Assembly (NCBI GenBank): GCA_031555145.1
Contig: JAVBUR010000061.1
Span: 1 to 64,000 of the forward strand
Reading direction: 5' to 3'
Source: JAJDIA01 sp031555145
Lineage (GTDB): Bacteria; Bacteroidota; Bacteroidia; Bacteroidales; Tannerellaceae
Length of the DNA stretch: 64,000 nt
Both the position numbers and the translations under genes were made by a program. Below, piece after piece: positions 44,683-54,679 of the stretch. Below the pieces are notes generated by a model. That model searched no databases, was not told where the DNA came from, and worked only from the letters and a program-made list of their open reading frames with translations. Position 1 is the first letter of the stretch. Each line of letters begins with the position of its first letter.

Positions 44683-46671
44683 TTACCGGATCGGCTTGTA
44701 CTGAACAAAGGCTTCGATGGCTTCATACGAAGCGAGGCCCAGTTGGTTGTACAGTTCGGCAGTGGCGCGGTTGCGGTCTTCGGCACGTTGCCAGAAGAGA
44801 CGTTCGTCGTCACCCAGGAACGGAGCGCTTTCCATCTGCGACTGGTGCTTGAGGATGGAATTACGTTTCAGGCGCAGTTCCTCGGGACTGATGGGCACAG
44901 CCATTTCGATGTGGTCCATCTCCCATTCGGCCCAAGCTCCACGATACATCCAGATGCGGCAGTTCTTCATCCATTCTTCATCTTTCACCATGTCGATAGC
45001 AGCCAGGGCGGCATCGAGACATACCTTATGTGTTCCGTGTGGATCGGCAAGGTCACCGGCAACGAATATCTGGTCTGGCTTCACTTCGAGCAACAGGTCA
45101 AGAACGATCTTGACATCGGCTTCCGAGAGTTCGTTCTTCTTCACCAGTCCGGTTTCGTAGAACGGCAAGTCGAGGAAACGGATATGGTTGTCGTCCTTCG
45201 CTCCGGCGTAGCGGGCACCGTGACGGGCTTCTTCGCGACGGATGGTACCTTTCATAAAGAGTACGTCCTTGTTTTCCGGTTCGCCATTATCTACCTTTTC
45301 GTGTTCGAGGTAATGGATGATTTCTTCGGCCTTATCCTTGACGGCCGAGTCTGTGGCATATTTGTTGCAAACATCGCGCAGGTATTCGCAGTAGCGGATC
45401 ACTTCTTCATCGCCCACGGCAATATTACCGGAGGTTTCATAAGCCACGTATACATCGTGGTTTTGGTCGCAGAGACGACGGAAGGTTCCTCCCATGGAGA
45501 TCACGTCGTCGTCGGGGTGCGGACTGAAGATAAGTACCCGCTTGGGATACGGCGTAGCACGTTCCGGACGGTTCGAGTCATCGGCGTTCGGCTTACCACC
45601 CGGCCATCCGGTGATGGTGTGCTGGATATCGTTGAAGATGCGGATATTCACATTGTAGGCCGATCCGTACAAGGCCAACAACTCGCCCAACCCGTGGTCG
45701 GTATAGTCTTTGTTGGTCAGCTTCAGGATGGGTTTGCCGGTCTTTAGGCACAGCCATACGATAGCGCGGCGGATCAACTGGTTGTCCCACTCGCAGCTGG
45801 TCACCAGCCACGGATGGTTGATACGCGTCAGTTTCGTAGCCGCCGACAGGTCGATAGCCACACGGGCATTCTGGTGGCTTTGCAGTGCGGAAGAAGGTAC
45901 GCCGTCATTGGCTTTTCCTTCCACCGTCTTCTCGATGATCGACGCTTTGTCTTCACCCCAGGCTGTCAGGACAATATTACGGGCGTTCAGCATGGTAGAT
46001 ATCCCCATCGTGATCACACCGGCGGGCACGCTGTCGATAGACGGGAACGTACGTGAGGCTTCCTTACGGGCAGCACCTTCAAGTAATACCAGACGGGTAC
46101 GTGAACTGAGCGACGTTCCGGCGGGATTGAACATGATATTACTGTTTTGCCCGATTCCCATCAACATATAGTCAATGCCTCCTACTTCGGCAATCTTATG
46201 TTCGTAGGAGCGGCAGAACTCCAGAATAGCATCCTTCGGCATCAGACCGTCGGGTGCATACACATTGTCGGGCGCGATATCGATATGATCCAGCAAAGAT
46301 TCCTTCAGGTGAGCCAGGTTACCCGAAGCGGCAGTAGCCAACGGATAGAACTCATACTCCACAAAAGCAATCACATTACGGAAACTCAGGCCTTCTTCCG
46401 TGTGTATGCGGATCAATTCCTTATATACTCCCAGCGGTGAGCGTCCACCCGTGAGCGCAATGACAAACATTTTGCCTGCGGCCTGTTTCTTTTTAATTTC
46501 TACGGCTATTTCGCGTGCGATAGCCATTGATCCTTCTTCGAGCGTTTCGAAAATGTCGGTCGGGATCTTTTCCAACCGTGTGAGGACAGAGTGTTCGAAC
46601 GCATTCTCCGGACGATAATACCGGGCAGGTATCCGCGTCAGGGTAATCTGCGAGCTTAGATTCGTTTTCAT
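44683..46671 (-). CDS. NagB-like domain fused to LmbE/PIG-L deacetylase domain
   Basis: This 662-residue protein has a glucosamine-6-phosphate deaminase-like part (about 30-290), a linking segment (about 290-375) and an LmbE/PIG-L zinc deacetylase part (about 376-640) with SPHPDDDVISMGG (HPDDD 385-389) and LADPHGTHKVC. The deacetylase motifs are complete. In the NagB-like part the positions equal to E. coli D72, D141, H143 and E148 read Y106, N176, N178 and P183 by my alignment, so this half may bind an amino-sugar phosphate without turning it over. It follows the Dcp gene by 23 bp. Confidence 0.85.
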   Translation of the reverse strand: MKTNLSSQITLTRIPARYYRPENAFEHSVLTRLEKIPTDIFETLEEGSMAIAREIAVEIKKKQAAGKMFVIALTGGRSPLGVYKELIRIHTEEGLSFRNVIAFVEYEFYPLATAASGNLAHLKESLLDHIDIAPDNVYAPDGLMPKDAILEFCRSYEHKIAEVGGIDYMLMGIGQNSNIMFNPAGTSLSSRTRLVLLEGAARKEASRTFPSIDSVPAGVITMGISTMLNARNIVLTAWGEDKASIIEKTVEGKANDGVPSSALQSHQNARVAIDLSAATKLTRINHPWLVTSCEWDNQLIRRAIVWLCLKTGKPILKLTNKDYTDHGLGELLALYGSAYNVNIRIFNDIQHTITGWPGGKPNADDSNRPERATPYPKRVLIFSPHPDDDVISMGGTFRRLCDQNHDVYVAYETSGNIAVGDEEVIRYCEYLRDVCNKYATDSAVKDKAEEIIHYLEHEKVDNGEPENKDVLFMKGTIRREEARHGARYAGAKDDNHIRFLDLPFYETGLVKKNELSEADVKIVLDLLLEVKPDQIFVAGDLADPHGTHKVCLDAALAAIDMVKDEEWMKNCRIWMYRGAWAEWEMDHIEMAVPISPEELRLKRNSILKHQSQMESAPFLGDDERLFWQRAEDRNRATAELYNQLGLASYEAIEAFVQYKPIR

Positions 46672-46694
46672 GTTTTCTTGATTAGTATTTCGTA

Positions 46695-48800
46695 TTATTT
46701 TAATCCCCGGTTCTTTAACAGAGGTTCGGTGTTCGGTTCTTTGCCGCGGAAGTTGACATACATCACCATTGCATCGTCAATACCGCCAGGCGTGAGCACG
46801 TAGTTGCGGAAGTTAGAAGCTACATCCGTATTCAGGATATTACCGCTTTCCACAAAAGCCTGATAAGCATCCGAGTCGAGTACTTCCGACCAGATATAAC
46901 TATAATAGCCAGCTGTATAGCCTCCACCCATGGTATGGTTGAAGTAGGTCGTACGGTAGCGGGAAGGTATTTGTTTCAACAGGCCGCGTTTAGCCAGTGT
47001 AGCGTTTTCGAAGTTCATCACCTGCAGGTCGGCGGGCATTTCGGTCAGGACATGATAGTCCATATCGAGCAGTGAAGCGGCAAGGTATTCCACCGTGGCA
47101 AAGCCTTGTCCGTATTTACCACTCTTGTCCAGCTTTTCGATCAGTTCGGTCGGGATCACTTCACCGGTCTGGTAATGCTTGGCATATACTTTCAGGATCT
47201 CGGGTTCGAATACCCAGTGCTCCATGATCTGTGAAGGCAGTTCCACAAAGTCACGGGGCACACCGCCGATACCATAGTAATGTACATCGCGGAAGAGGCT
47301 ATGCAAGCCGTGCCCGAATTCGTGGAAAAGGGTTTCGGCTTCGTCAGCACTCAGCAATGCAGGCTGTCCGGCAGCCGGTTGGGAGAAGTTACAGACAATG
47401 GTTACGACCGGCGGTACGCGTTTACCGGCTTCGTCGTATGTCTGTGAACGGTAACCACCACACCAGGCACCACCCCGTTTGCTGGCACGTGGGAAGAAGT
47501 CCATATAGAGCACGCCCAGTTGAGTGCCGTCTTTGTCTTTACATTCAAAGGCCTGAGCTTCCGGATGAGGCAACGGAATGTTGGCAATCGGTGTGAAGGT
47601 GATGCCATATAGTTTGTTGGCAACGTAGAAAGCGCCATCGCGTACATTATCTAATTTCAGATACGGGCGTACTTCGTTTTCATCGAGATCGAATTTAGCG
47701 ATCTTGGCTTTTTCGAAATAGTAGCGCCAGTCCCAACCTTCGGCTTCGAAGCTGTTGCCTTCCTTTTTGATCTCAACCTGAATGTCTGCCAGTTCGTCTT
47801 TTGCTTTGGCCAGGGCCGGTGTCCATACTTCGTCGAGCAGTGCATAAACGGCAGCCGGTGTTTTAGCCATGCGGTCTTCCAGTACAAAAGCGGCATAGTT
47901 GTCGTATCCCATCAGTTGGGCTTTTTCGAGACGTTTGGCAACGAGTTGTTTGACGATTTCCTTGTTGTCGGCATCGTTACCATTATTGCCACGGTTGATG
48001 TAACCGTTGAATATTTTTTCGCGAAGTGCGCGGTTATCAGCATATTGCAGGAACGGCATCACACTCGGGTTGTGCAGCGTAAAGATCCACTTGCCTTCCT
48101 GACCGGCAGCTTTTGCTGTTTCGGCGGCATTGGCTATCAGGCTTTCAGGCAGACCGGAGAGGTCAGCTTCCTTATCGACCACCAGTTGGAAGCTGTTGGT
48201 TTCTTTCAGCATATTTTGGCCGAACTTGAGTTGCAGCATGGCTATCTCGCTGTTCAGTTCGCGCAGTGTAGCCTGCTTATCTTCGGGCAGGTTGGCACCA
48301 CTACGCACAAAGCCTTTATAAGTTTCTTCCAGCAGTTTAGCTTGTTCTTTATCGAGACCGAGAGCATCTTTCTGGTCGTACACGGCTTTTACGCGGGCAA
48401 ACAGCACCGGGTTCAGGCTGATATCATCGCTGTGTTTGGAGAACAACGGCGACATTTCGCGGCTGAGCGCTTCCATCTCGTCGTTCACATTGGCGCCGCT
48501 TTGTCCGCCGAATACGATACGGACTTTTGTCAATAACCGGCCGCCCTGGTCCATCGCCACAATGGTGTTTTCAAACGTAGGTGCGTCTATATTATCGCAG
48601 ATCGCCTGAATCTCTTTTGCTTGTTCTTCCATGCCCTGGAGGAAAGCGGGTTTATAATGCTCCAGCGTGATTAACTCAAAAGGAGGAACACCATACGGGG
48701 TATCATACTCGTTCATAAACGGGTTGTCGGACTTCGGAGTGACATCCGTACATGAGGCTAATGCGACAGCTAATCCAGCGGCCATAATCAGTCGTTTCAT
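46695..48800 (-). CDS. dcp: M3 family peptidyl-dipeptidase (Dcp-type) lipoprotein
   Basis: This 701-residue zinc metallopeptidase has a lipobox signal (LASC, Cys17), so it is membrane-anchored outside the cytoplasm. The M3 zinc motif is LFHEFGHGLHSLF, and the third ligand region and substrate loop FRDVHYYGIGGVPRDFVELPS match peptidyl-dipeptidase Dcp, which removes C-terminal dipeptides. Length is normal. It is the first gene of a unit with the NagB-LmbE gene. Confidence 0.93.
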   Translation of the reverse strand: MKRLIMAAGLAVALASCTDVTPKSDNPFMNEYDTPYGVPPFELITLEHYKPAFLQGMEEQAKEIQAICDNIDAPTFENTIVAMDQGGRLLTKVRIVFGGQSGANVNDEMEALSREMSPLFSKHSDDISLNPVLFARVKAVYDQKDALGLDKEQAKLLEETYKGFVRSGANLPEDKQATLRELNSEIAMLQLKFGQNMLKETNSFQLVVDKEADLSGLPESLIANAAETAKAAGQEGKWIFTLHNPSVMPFLQYADNRALREKIFNGYINRGNNGNDADNKEIVKQLVAKRLEKAQLMGYDNYAAFVLEDRMAKTPAAVYALLDEVWTPALAKAKDELADIQVEIKKEGNSFEAEGWDWRYYFEKAKIAKFDLDENEVRPYLKLDNVRDGAFYVANKLYGITFTPIANIPLPHPEAQAFECKDKDGTQLGVLYMDFFPRASKRGGAWCGGYRSQTYDEAGKRVPPVVTIVCNFSQPAAGQPALLSADEAETLFHEFGHGLHSLFRDVHYYGIGGVPRDFVELPSQIMEHWVFEPEILKVYAKHYQTGEVIPTELIEKLDKSGKYGQGFATVEYLAASLLDMDYHVLTEMPADLQVMNFENATLAKRGLLKQIPSRYRTTYFNHTMGGGYTAGYYSYIWSEVLDSDAYQAFVESGNILNTDVASNFRNYVLTPGGIDDAMVMYVNFRGKEPNTEPLLKNRGLK

Positions 48801-48832
48801 TTTACGTTAATTTATAGGTTCTTTTCTATCCG

Positions 48833-48840
48833 CAAAGATA
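48833..48840 (-). promoter_or_regulatory. -7 box TATCTTTG before the Dcp gene
   Basis: The minus-strand box fits TAnnTTTG and ends 32 bp before the ATG. Confidence 0.45.
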
Positions 48841-48968
48841 GGAAAGATATGATCGTCTATCCGGGAAATTGGCGCATAAAAAGCAAAAAGTTACGTGAAA
48901 TGAAGGAAAATTCCCTGAATTATTGTTCTTTTGTAAAGTAATAACCCATTAGTCTTAAAGCAACTTCT

Positions 48969-50735
48969 ATGCGTACATCTTTTCTCCAGGATCTTTACCT
49001 GCAACGGCCGATTACGATGCTCATTCTTATCTCCATGATTTCCGTCCTGCCATGGATCGGACTGGGAGATTTTTCGACCAAAGGCGAACCACGTGAAGCT
49101 GCTGTATCCGTATCCATGATTGAGAGCGGCAACTTTATCCTGCCACGGGCATATGCCGATGAATTTGCTTATAAACCACCGATGGCGCACTGGATGATGG
49201 CTGTCTCCTCGCTGCCTCAGGGACATGTGTCGGAGTTTTCGGCTCGTCTGCCGTCTGCCCTGGCTTTTATTATCCTGATTACTATTTCATTAATCTTCTT
49301 TGCTAAACGATTGCCGAAGTTCCATGAGGTGTTTATAGCCATGCTCCTGTTGATTACCTGTGTGGAGATTCACCGGGCGGCCATGACTACGCGGGTGGAT
49401 ATGGTACTTACCGCCTTTATGGTGGCGGGGCTCTTCCAGCTATACCGATGGGAAGAGAAACTTGAACTGAAGGGTTTACCGGTGTTTATCCCCATACTGC
49501 TCGGTTGTGCCGTGCTGACGAAAGGGTTGGTAGGGATTGTTCTTCCCCTGTTTGTGTTTGGGGTGTATCTGTTGATGCTGCGCAAATATAGTTTACTCAT
49601 TATTATAAAGGCGTTGGTCTATATGGGGATCGCGTCCATATTCCTGCCGTTATTGTGGTATCTGGCCGCCTGGAAACAGGGAGGCGAGGCGTTCCTGAAT
49701 GTGGTGGTAGCTGAGAGTTTCGGTCGTTTCTTCCATTTCAATACACCCGAACTTACGTATGACCTCGGACATGAGAATGGCGCCTGGTATAACTTTATGA
49801 CCATCTTTGCCGGCTTTATTCCCTGGAGTGTATTGTTCCTCTTCTCGTTGTTCGGAATGAAGATACATAAACCGCATCAATCATTCAAGGAGATACTAAA
49901 AGGCTGGTGGAATGCGATCCTGTCGATGGATAAGGTAAAGCTGTTCAGCCTTGTATCTATTGTCTGCATTATCTTCTTTTATACCATCCCGTCGAGCAAG
50001 CGGAGCGTATACCTGATGCCGGCTTATCCGTTTATCGCCTTGTTTTTGGCACAGTATCTGCTGTATCTGGCGGAATACCGGACAAAAGTGACCCGTATCT
50101 TCGCGACCTTCCTGGCTACATTGGTTTCCCTTGTACTGGTAGTAGTTATACTGACGATGAGCCGTGTGATTGATCCCGTTGCTATTGTCAGTCAGTTTAC
50201 ATCGCGCGAATCTACCTTGTATACAGTGAAGCTGGTGGCGTTGACATTGACATCTCCGGGTGTTTTGAAAGGATTGATAGTCTGCCTGGTATTGGCGGTG
50301 TTGGCAATCCTGTTCTATCAGTTGTCGCGAAAGATCAATATCAAGATATTGTATGCCACCATGGGGCTGATGTTCTGTGTTAATTTCCTGATCGACGGCG
50401 TGGTTATGCGTGGTATCCGTAACGGGACGTCCTGCCAGGCTTTTGCCGAACGCGTCATGGATGAATATCCGGTGAACAAAGACAATATGTATGTGACGAA
50501 CTTCCCGAAGGAATACTACAACATGTATGGCCTTAACTTCTACCTGGGTAACCGCTTCCATAACTTTGAAAAGGATCAGCCTGTAAACGGTTATTTATTT
50601 GCTGGAGAAAGGGATTTCGATAAGTTGCAAACAAAATATGGAGGTCAGTATGCCTTTAGCAAACTAACCTCCACAGAACAGTCGATCGACGAGATACACC
50701 AGCATATTGTGATGTATCGTTTCGACCGTAGATAA
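48969..50735 (+). CDS. ArnT/PMT-type family 39 glycosyltransferase
   Basis: This 588-residue membrane protein has about 11-12 helices and the first-loop acidic motif region FSTKGEPREAAVSVSMIESG typical of ArnT and related GT39/GT83 enzymes. These use a polyprenyl-phosphate sugar donor and act on lipid A, proteins or glycans on the outer face. Its C-terminal soluble domain (about 480-588) resembles those of other ArnT-like proteins. It stands alone; the stop codon is only 2 bp from the stop of the convergent DUF1080 gene. Confidence 0.88.
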   Translation: MRTSFLQDLYLQRPITMLILISMISVLPWIGLGDFSTKGEPREAAVSVSMIESGNFILPRAYADEFAYKPPMAHWMMAVSSLPQGHVSEFSARLPSALAFIILITISLIFFAKRLPKFHEVFIAMLLLITCVEIHRAAMTTRVDMVLTAFMVAGLFQLYRWEEKLELKGLPVFIPILLGCAVLTKGLVGIVLPLFVFGVYLLMLRKYSLLIIIKALVYMGIASIFLPLLWYLAAWKQGGEAFLNVVVAESFGRFFHFNTPELTYDLGHENGAWYNFMTIFAGFIPWSVLFLFSLFGMKIHKPHQSFKEILKGWWNAILSMDKVKLFSLVSIVCIIFFYTIPSSKRSVYLMPAYPFIALFLAQYLLYLAEYRTKVTRIFATFLATLVSLVLVVVILTMSRVIDPVAIVSQFTSRESTLYTVKLVALTLTSPGVLKGLIVCLVLAVLAILFYQLSRKINIKILYATMGLMFCVNFLIDGVVMRGIRNGTSCQAFAERVMDEYPVNKDNMYVTNFPKEYYNMYGLNFYLGNRFHNFEKDQPVNGYLFAGERDFDKLQTKYGGQYAFSKLTSTEQSIDEIHQHIVMYRFDRR

Positions 50736-50737
50736 TC

Positions 50738-51541
50738 TTATTTCAAGTCTTTGATCTTGATATTACGGAAAGCACCTTCATCGCCATGATCCTGCAGCAG
50801 GATATGCCCAATAGATGCTTCGCCGAATAATCCGTTCTCATTGTATGACGGAGCAGCGTATTTGCTACCTTTCACCAACTCGCGGAATGCATCGCTGCAA
50901 CGTTCGTATTCAACTGTCTTCACGCCATTCAGCCAATGTTCCACATGGTTGTTGGGGAATACTTTGATCAGAGCGGTGTTCCACTCGCCTATTCCATTGA
51001 AAGATACGTTTTCCGGTTTGATCAGATCATACAGACCAGCCAAAGCACGGCTTCCCGGGAAGGTCGTGTAGAGTGTAGCGTCTTTATGGCGGGCATCGTC
51101 CAGGATCTGGAATTCCAGACCGAATGCCGATCCTTTTTGTTTTTCCTTTTCCGTTACAAAATACTTGATACCACTGTTGGCACCTTCCGTGATCTTGAAA
51201 TCAACGCTCAATTCGAAAGCGCTATATTCACCATCAGAGACAATATCACCACCGTTGGTCGATTCGGCACCGCCAGACTTCAACACGATCAGTTGGCCGT
51301 CTTCAACCTTCCAGCCATGATCGGGGAAGCCTTCCAGGTGGGCGCCACGCCATCCGTTAGTTGTTTTTCCATCAAACAAAAGGACCCAGCCGTCAGCTTT
51401 TTCCTGTGCCGTCAATTCGTTGACCAGCGTTGTTTGAACTGTTTCGGCTGCTACTTCAGCCGGTTGTGCGTTTTTCGTTTTGCCGCCGCACGCGCATAAC
51501 AAAGCTGCTGACACAGCCATGCAAGTTACAAGTGTTTTCAT
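50738..51541 (-). CDS. DUF1080 (3-keto-disaccharide hydrolase-like) lipoprotein
   Basis: This 267-residue protein has a lipobox (LLCACGG, Cys17) and a DUF1080 concanavalin-like beta-sandwich: GWVLLFDGKTTNGWRGAHLE, YSAFELSVDFKITEGANSGI and the end HILLQDHGDEGAFRNIKIK. Some family members hydrolyse 3-keto-glycosides made by a partner oxidoreductase, but no such gene is near. It is anchored at the envelope and has its own promoter. Confidence 0.88.
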   Translation of the reverse strand: MKTLVTCMAVSAALLCACGGKTKNAQPAEVAAETVQTTLVNELTAQEKADGWVLLFDGKTTNGWRGAHLEGFPDHGWKVEDGQLIVLKSGGAESTNGGDIVSDGEYSAFELSVDFKITEGANSGIKYFVTEKEKQKGSAFGLEFQILDDARHKDATLYTTFPGSRALAGLYDLIKPENVSFNGIGEWNTALIKVFPNNHVEHWLNGVKTVEYERCSDAFRELVKGSKYAAPSYNENGLFGEASIGHILLQDHGDEGAFRNIKIKDLK

Positions 51542-51587
51542 TCGAAATTGATATTAATAATGTTAATTACCTCTCTGTGTTCGCGCA

Positions 51588-51621
51588 CAAAGGTAGAAAA
51601 ATATATTTACACGTATGCAAA
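51588..51621 (-). promoter_or_regulatory. promoter of the DUF1080 gene
   Basis: On the minus strand TTTG (51621-51618) is followed after 22 bp by TACCTTTG (51595-51588). This is the same spacing as for clpC and the metallophosphoesterase gene. Confidence 0.55.
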
Positions 51622-51649
51622 ATACAGAAAGAAATCAGTTAATTAGGGT

Positions 51650-51657
51650 TATCTTTG
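51650..51657 (+). promoter_or_regulatory. -7 box TATCTTTG before the HAD gene
   Basis: The box fits TAnnTTTG and ends 31 bp before the ATG. Confidence 0.45.
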
Positions 51658-51688
51658 CGGTCGAAAATCATAGAACAACAGACAACAA

Positions 51689-52318
51689 ATGAAAACAGCG
51701 CTTTTTGACTTCGACGGAGTGATCGTGGATACGGAACCCATTTATGATATTTACTGGAATGAGGCCGCCATCCGTTATGGGATCACGATCGAACATTTTG
51801 CCGATGTGATCAAGGGTACTACCCTGCCGCATATCATCCAAACCTATTTTGCCGATGCCAGCGACGAACTTCGCCGGCAAGTGACAACAGAAGCCGTTGC
51901 GTATGAAACAGATATGCCACTGCCTGCCATGCCGGGATCATTGGAGTTCCTCCGCCTGCTGAAAAAGGAAGGTGTACAAATCGGTCTCGTCACCAGCTCA
52001 GACCTGCATAAGGTAACCCGCGCGATCGCCATGTACGACCTCGACGGAATATTTGATACCATCGTCACCTCCGAACGTATCACCAAAGGAAAACCCAACC
52101 CGATGTGTTACCTCCTGGCCGCTTCCGATCTTGGAGTATCGCCCACCGACTGCCTTGTATTCGAAGATTCCTTCTACGGTATCCAGGCCGGAACAGATGC
52201 CGGCATGCGCGTCATTGGCCTGAGCACCACCAACTCTGCCGAATCGCTTGCAGATAAAGTACACGAAGTCATCCCCAACTTTGAGCAGACTACTTTTGCC
52301 GACTTCCTGAAGTGGTAA
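51689..52318 (+). CDS. HAD family phosphatase (beta-phosphoglucomutase-like)
   Basis: This 209-residue HAD hydrolase has motif I DFDGVIVDTEP (Asp7 nucleophile, Asp9), motif II VTSSD, motif III Lys in KGKPNP and motif IV VFEDSFYG. A small helical cap lies between motifs I and II, as in beta-phosphoglucomutase and sugar phosphatases. Substrate unknown. It is a single-gene unit and ends in a strong shared terminator. Confidence 0.88.
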   Translation: MKTALFDFDGVIVDTEPIYDIYWNEAAIRYGITIEHFADVIKGTTLPHIIQTYFADASDELRRQVTTEAVAYETDMPLPAMPGSLEFLRLLKKEGVQIGLVTSSDLHKVTRAIAMYDLDGIFDTIVTSERITKGKPNPMCYLLAASDLGVSPTDCLVFEDSFYGIQAGTDAGMRVIGLSTTNSAESLADKVHEVIPNFEQTTFADFLKW

Positions 52319-52450
52319 CAAGGTCAAAAGACAAATCCGCGAATCGCAAGCGCACCTGCTGACTTTTGACACACACTCATAATGTTTGTAAACGAACGTA
52401 ATAACGATCGTTTTGGATTATAATGACTTTTTTTGAACAAATCCTTTTAT

Positions 52451-52488
52451 GAAAAAGAGGCTGTCTCTTGTGGGACAGCCTCTTTTTC
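52451..52488. terminator. bidirectional terminator between the HAD and beta-barrel genes
   Basis: A perfect 15-bp stem, GAAAAAGAGGCTGTC and its complement, with an 8-nt loop, flanked by A and T runs, lies between convergent genes. Confidence 0.88.
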
Positions 52489-52508
52489 CAGAAAAGGATC
52501 TTGGAGAG

Positions 52509-52976
52509 TTAGAAATTGTATCCTACTCGTATGCCTACAAATGCCTGGTCATAATCCTTGATGACATTGTATTTAGCTTCAACGCCAACAGAGATTTGCT
52601 TGGTAGCATACAGCTCACCCCCCAAACCGATATTCAGACCGAAACGGGTTACGTTATCGTATTTTCCATCCCAAAAGCCTAAGCTGAATCCACCGATGGG
52701 ATAGAACCCGAACATGTCACTCAGTTCGAATACATAATGTGCATTCAAATCAAACAGAATACCACTGATACCCATGTTTTCAGTGACATAGGTAAAACTG
52801 GGAGCCAAACGGGTAGCGTTCGTCAGGTTGTAACGATAGTCCAAACCGATGGTAGCACTTTCGATCTCGAAGCCATAACCCACACTTACTCCTACAGATT
52901 GATCTCCCTGTCTCGTTTGTGCAAATGCACCCATGCTGATTACTGCCAGCATCATACCCAAAATAATCTTTTTCAT
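52509..52976 (-). CDS. small outer-membrane beta-barrel protein
   Basis: This 155-residue protein has a signal peptide (MKKIILGMMLAVISMGAFAQ) and an eight-strand-like beta-barrel pattern of alternating residues (VGVSVGYGFEIESATIGLDYRY and so on), ending in an aromatic residue (GVRVGYNF), as outer-membrane proteins do. It resembles the OmpX/OmpW-like barrels of Bacteroidetes. An ATG five codons upstream is in frame, but MKKI is the natural signal-peptide start. Confidence 0.82.
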   Translation of the reverse strand: MKKIILGMMLAVISMGAFAQTRQGDQSVGVSVGYGFEIESATIGLDYRYNLTNATRLAPSFTYVTENMGISGILFDLNAHYVFELSDMFGFYPIGGFSLGFWDGKYDNVTRFGLNIGLGGELYATKQISVGVEAKYNVIKDYDQAFVGIRVGYNF

Positions 52977-53029
52977 ACTTCTCTTAAACATTAGTCATTG
53001 TTAGTAATTAGTTTTATTTCACTCGCCTA

Positions 53030-54673
53030 TCATTTTACCTCCAAGCGTTCGCCAGCTGAGCGGACGATGCTGCGGTAGTATTCTTCATCATAGCCGGGGA
53101 AGTCGGGCGATACAGGCATACCGTAGGGGCTACGCTTGAACTGACCGTTTTCTTCCTTCTTGACGTTTCCGTCAATATACTTTACAAGCAAGTATTCACC
53201 CAGCTTCTTCCAACGGGAGGTGGCGGCATCCGACGTAGTGGTGCTAAACCAGGTCAGGAAACGGAGGGCTTCCTGCGGGTCTTTGGCATACAACTCGCTG
53301 GCTGCTTTGTCAATAGCGGGAAGGACTTCCTTATAGCTGTTTTCCAGTTCCTGCTGTACCTTACGGATATCCTGGATCATAAAGCTATACTTGTGGTACG
53401 CCATATTAGCAACCCAGTTGTGGATCCAGAAAGCGGATGTCCACGAGAAAGTCAACAAATCACCATTGCCCACACGGTAACATTCAGGTACATCCAATAA
53501 GCCACAATAGACGGGAGTGAAGACAGCCATATCGGCATCATCAACGGCAAACCACAGTACGCCACCAACCGGATCAGGTAACCAGCTACGCATTTGCGGA
53601 ACGATGACGAAGCCGCTCTGCTGTGTAGCAATGGCGCGTTCATTCACATAGGTCTTACCATCTACTTTGAAGTTCATCGGACGCCAACGGTAAGGTACTT
53701 TGTACGAGCCGGCACCGGCATCCTGTGTCATATCGAGGTCCGTTCCTTCGTAATGGTCGCGCATGCCATTCTGTACATCTTGTACAGACAGTTTGCGGTC
53801 GGGCTTGATATACAGTGGCATAGGTTCTTTCGAAGCATCACCCTTGATCAGGTCGGCGTATTTACTCATCGACTTGTCGTATTTGCTAAAGAACGACCAC
53901 ACACGGGCTTCGCAACCACGGAGTCCACCAAAGTCATAGGGGTTATAAGCTTTCTGGAAGCTGAAATCCTTGTCGCTTCCACTATACAATCCTTTTTCGC
54001 GGGCAAAGGAAACTACATCCGCCGCATACAGGCAATTTTCCTTATCGGCAAACGGAATCTGCTGGATACGTGCCTGGTTGGCATGTGCCGATACGCAGTC
54101 GTCCGGGATACGGATGGCGACCCATACAGCACCTTTCTTACCTGCTCCTTTTCCGATCAATTCCAGTATCCAGGCTTCGTTCTTATCAGCGATAGAGAAT
54201 GACTCACCACTGCTGGCATAACCGTAATCTGCTACGAGTGTGGTCATTACCTTAATGGCCTCACGTGCTGATTTAGATCGTTGGAGAGCGATATAGATCA
54301 AGCTACCATAATCCATGATACCATTCGGTTCACCTAATATTTCAACTCCTCCCCAGGTACTTTCGGTGATAGCTACCTGATATTCATTCATATTACCAAC
54401 CACCGAATAGGTCTGTTCCACCTGCGGAATCTGTCCCAGCGGTTTACCTGTATCCCACTCTACCACGTCGAGCATGGCACCTTTAGGCCAGGTGGCTGCC
54501 GGCCAACGGTATAGTTCACCATACAACGTATGGGAGTCGGCGGCGTAACTGATCATGACTGATCCGTCGACAGAGGCTTTTTTACCTACCAGAATACCGG
54601 TGCAGGCAAATGCTTGTATCCCTGCGGATGCAATGACGGAAGCTAAAATTAATACGACTTTCTTCATATACAT
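53030..54673 (-). CDS. pepD: C69 family dipeptidase
   Basis: This 547-residue protein is a C69 (U34) dipeptidase of the Ntn-hydrolase fold. The nucleophile is the Cys in FACTGILVGKKAS (Cys24). Signal cleavage after AFA would leave this Cys as the new N terminus, which is what the mechanism needs. Family phrases are DGSVMISYAADSH and SFSIADKNEAWILELIGKG. It acts outside the cytoplasm on dipeptides. A second ATG two codons in is equally possible as start. It follows nhaD by 6 bp. Confidence 0.9.
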   Translation of the reverse strand: MYMKKVVLILASVIASAGIQAFACTGILVGKKASVDGSVMISYAADSHTLYGELYRWPAATWPKGAMLDVVEWDTGKPLGQIPQVEQTYSVVGNMNEYQVAITESTWGGVEILGEPNGIMDYGSLIYIALQRSKSAREAIKVMTTLVADYGYASSGESFSIADKNEAWILELIGKGAGKKGAVWVAIRIPDDCVSAHANQARIQQIPFADKENCLYAADVVSFAREKGLYSGSDKDFSFQKAYNPYDFGGLRGCEARVWSFFSKYDKSMSKYADLIKGDASKEPMPLYIKPDRKLSVQDVQNGMRDHYEGTDLDMTQDAGAGSYKVPYRWRPMNFKVDGKTYVNERAIATQQSGFVIVPQMRSWLPDPVGGVLWFAVDDADMAVFTPVYCGLLDVPECYRVGNGDLLTFSWTSAFWIHNWVANMAYHKYSFMIQDIRKVQQELENSYKEVLPAIDKAASELYAKDPQEALRFLTWFSTTTSDAATSRWKKLGEYLLVKYIDGNVKKEENGQFKRSPYGMPVSPDFPGYDEEYYRSIVRSAGERLEVK

Positions 54674-54679
54674 TATAGA

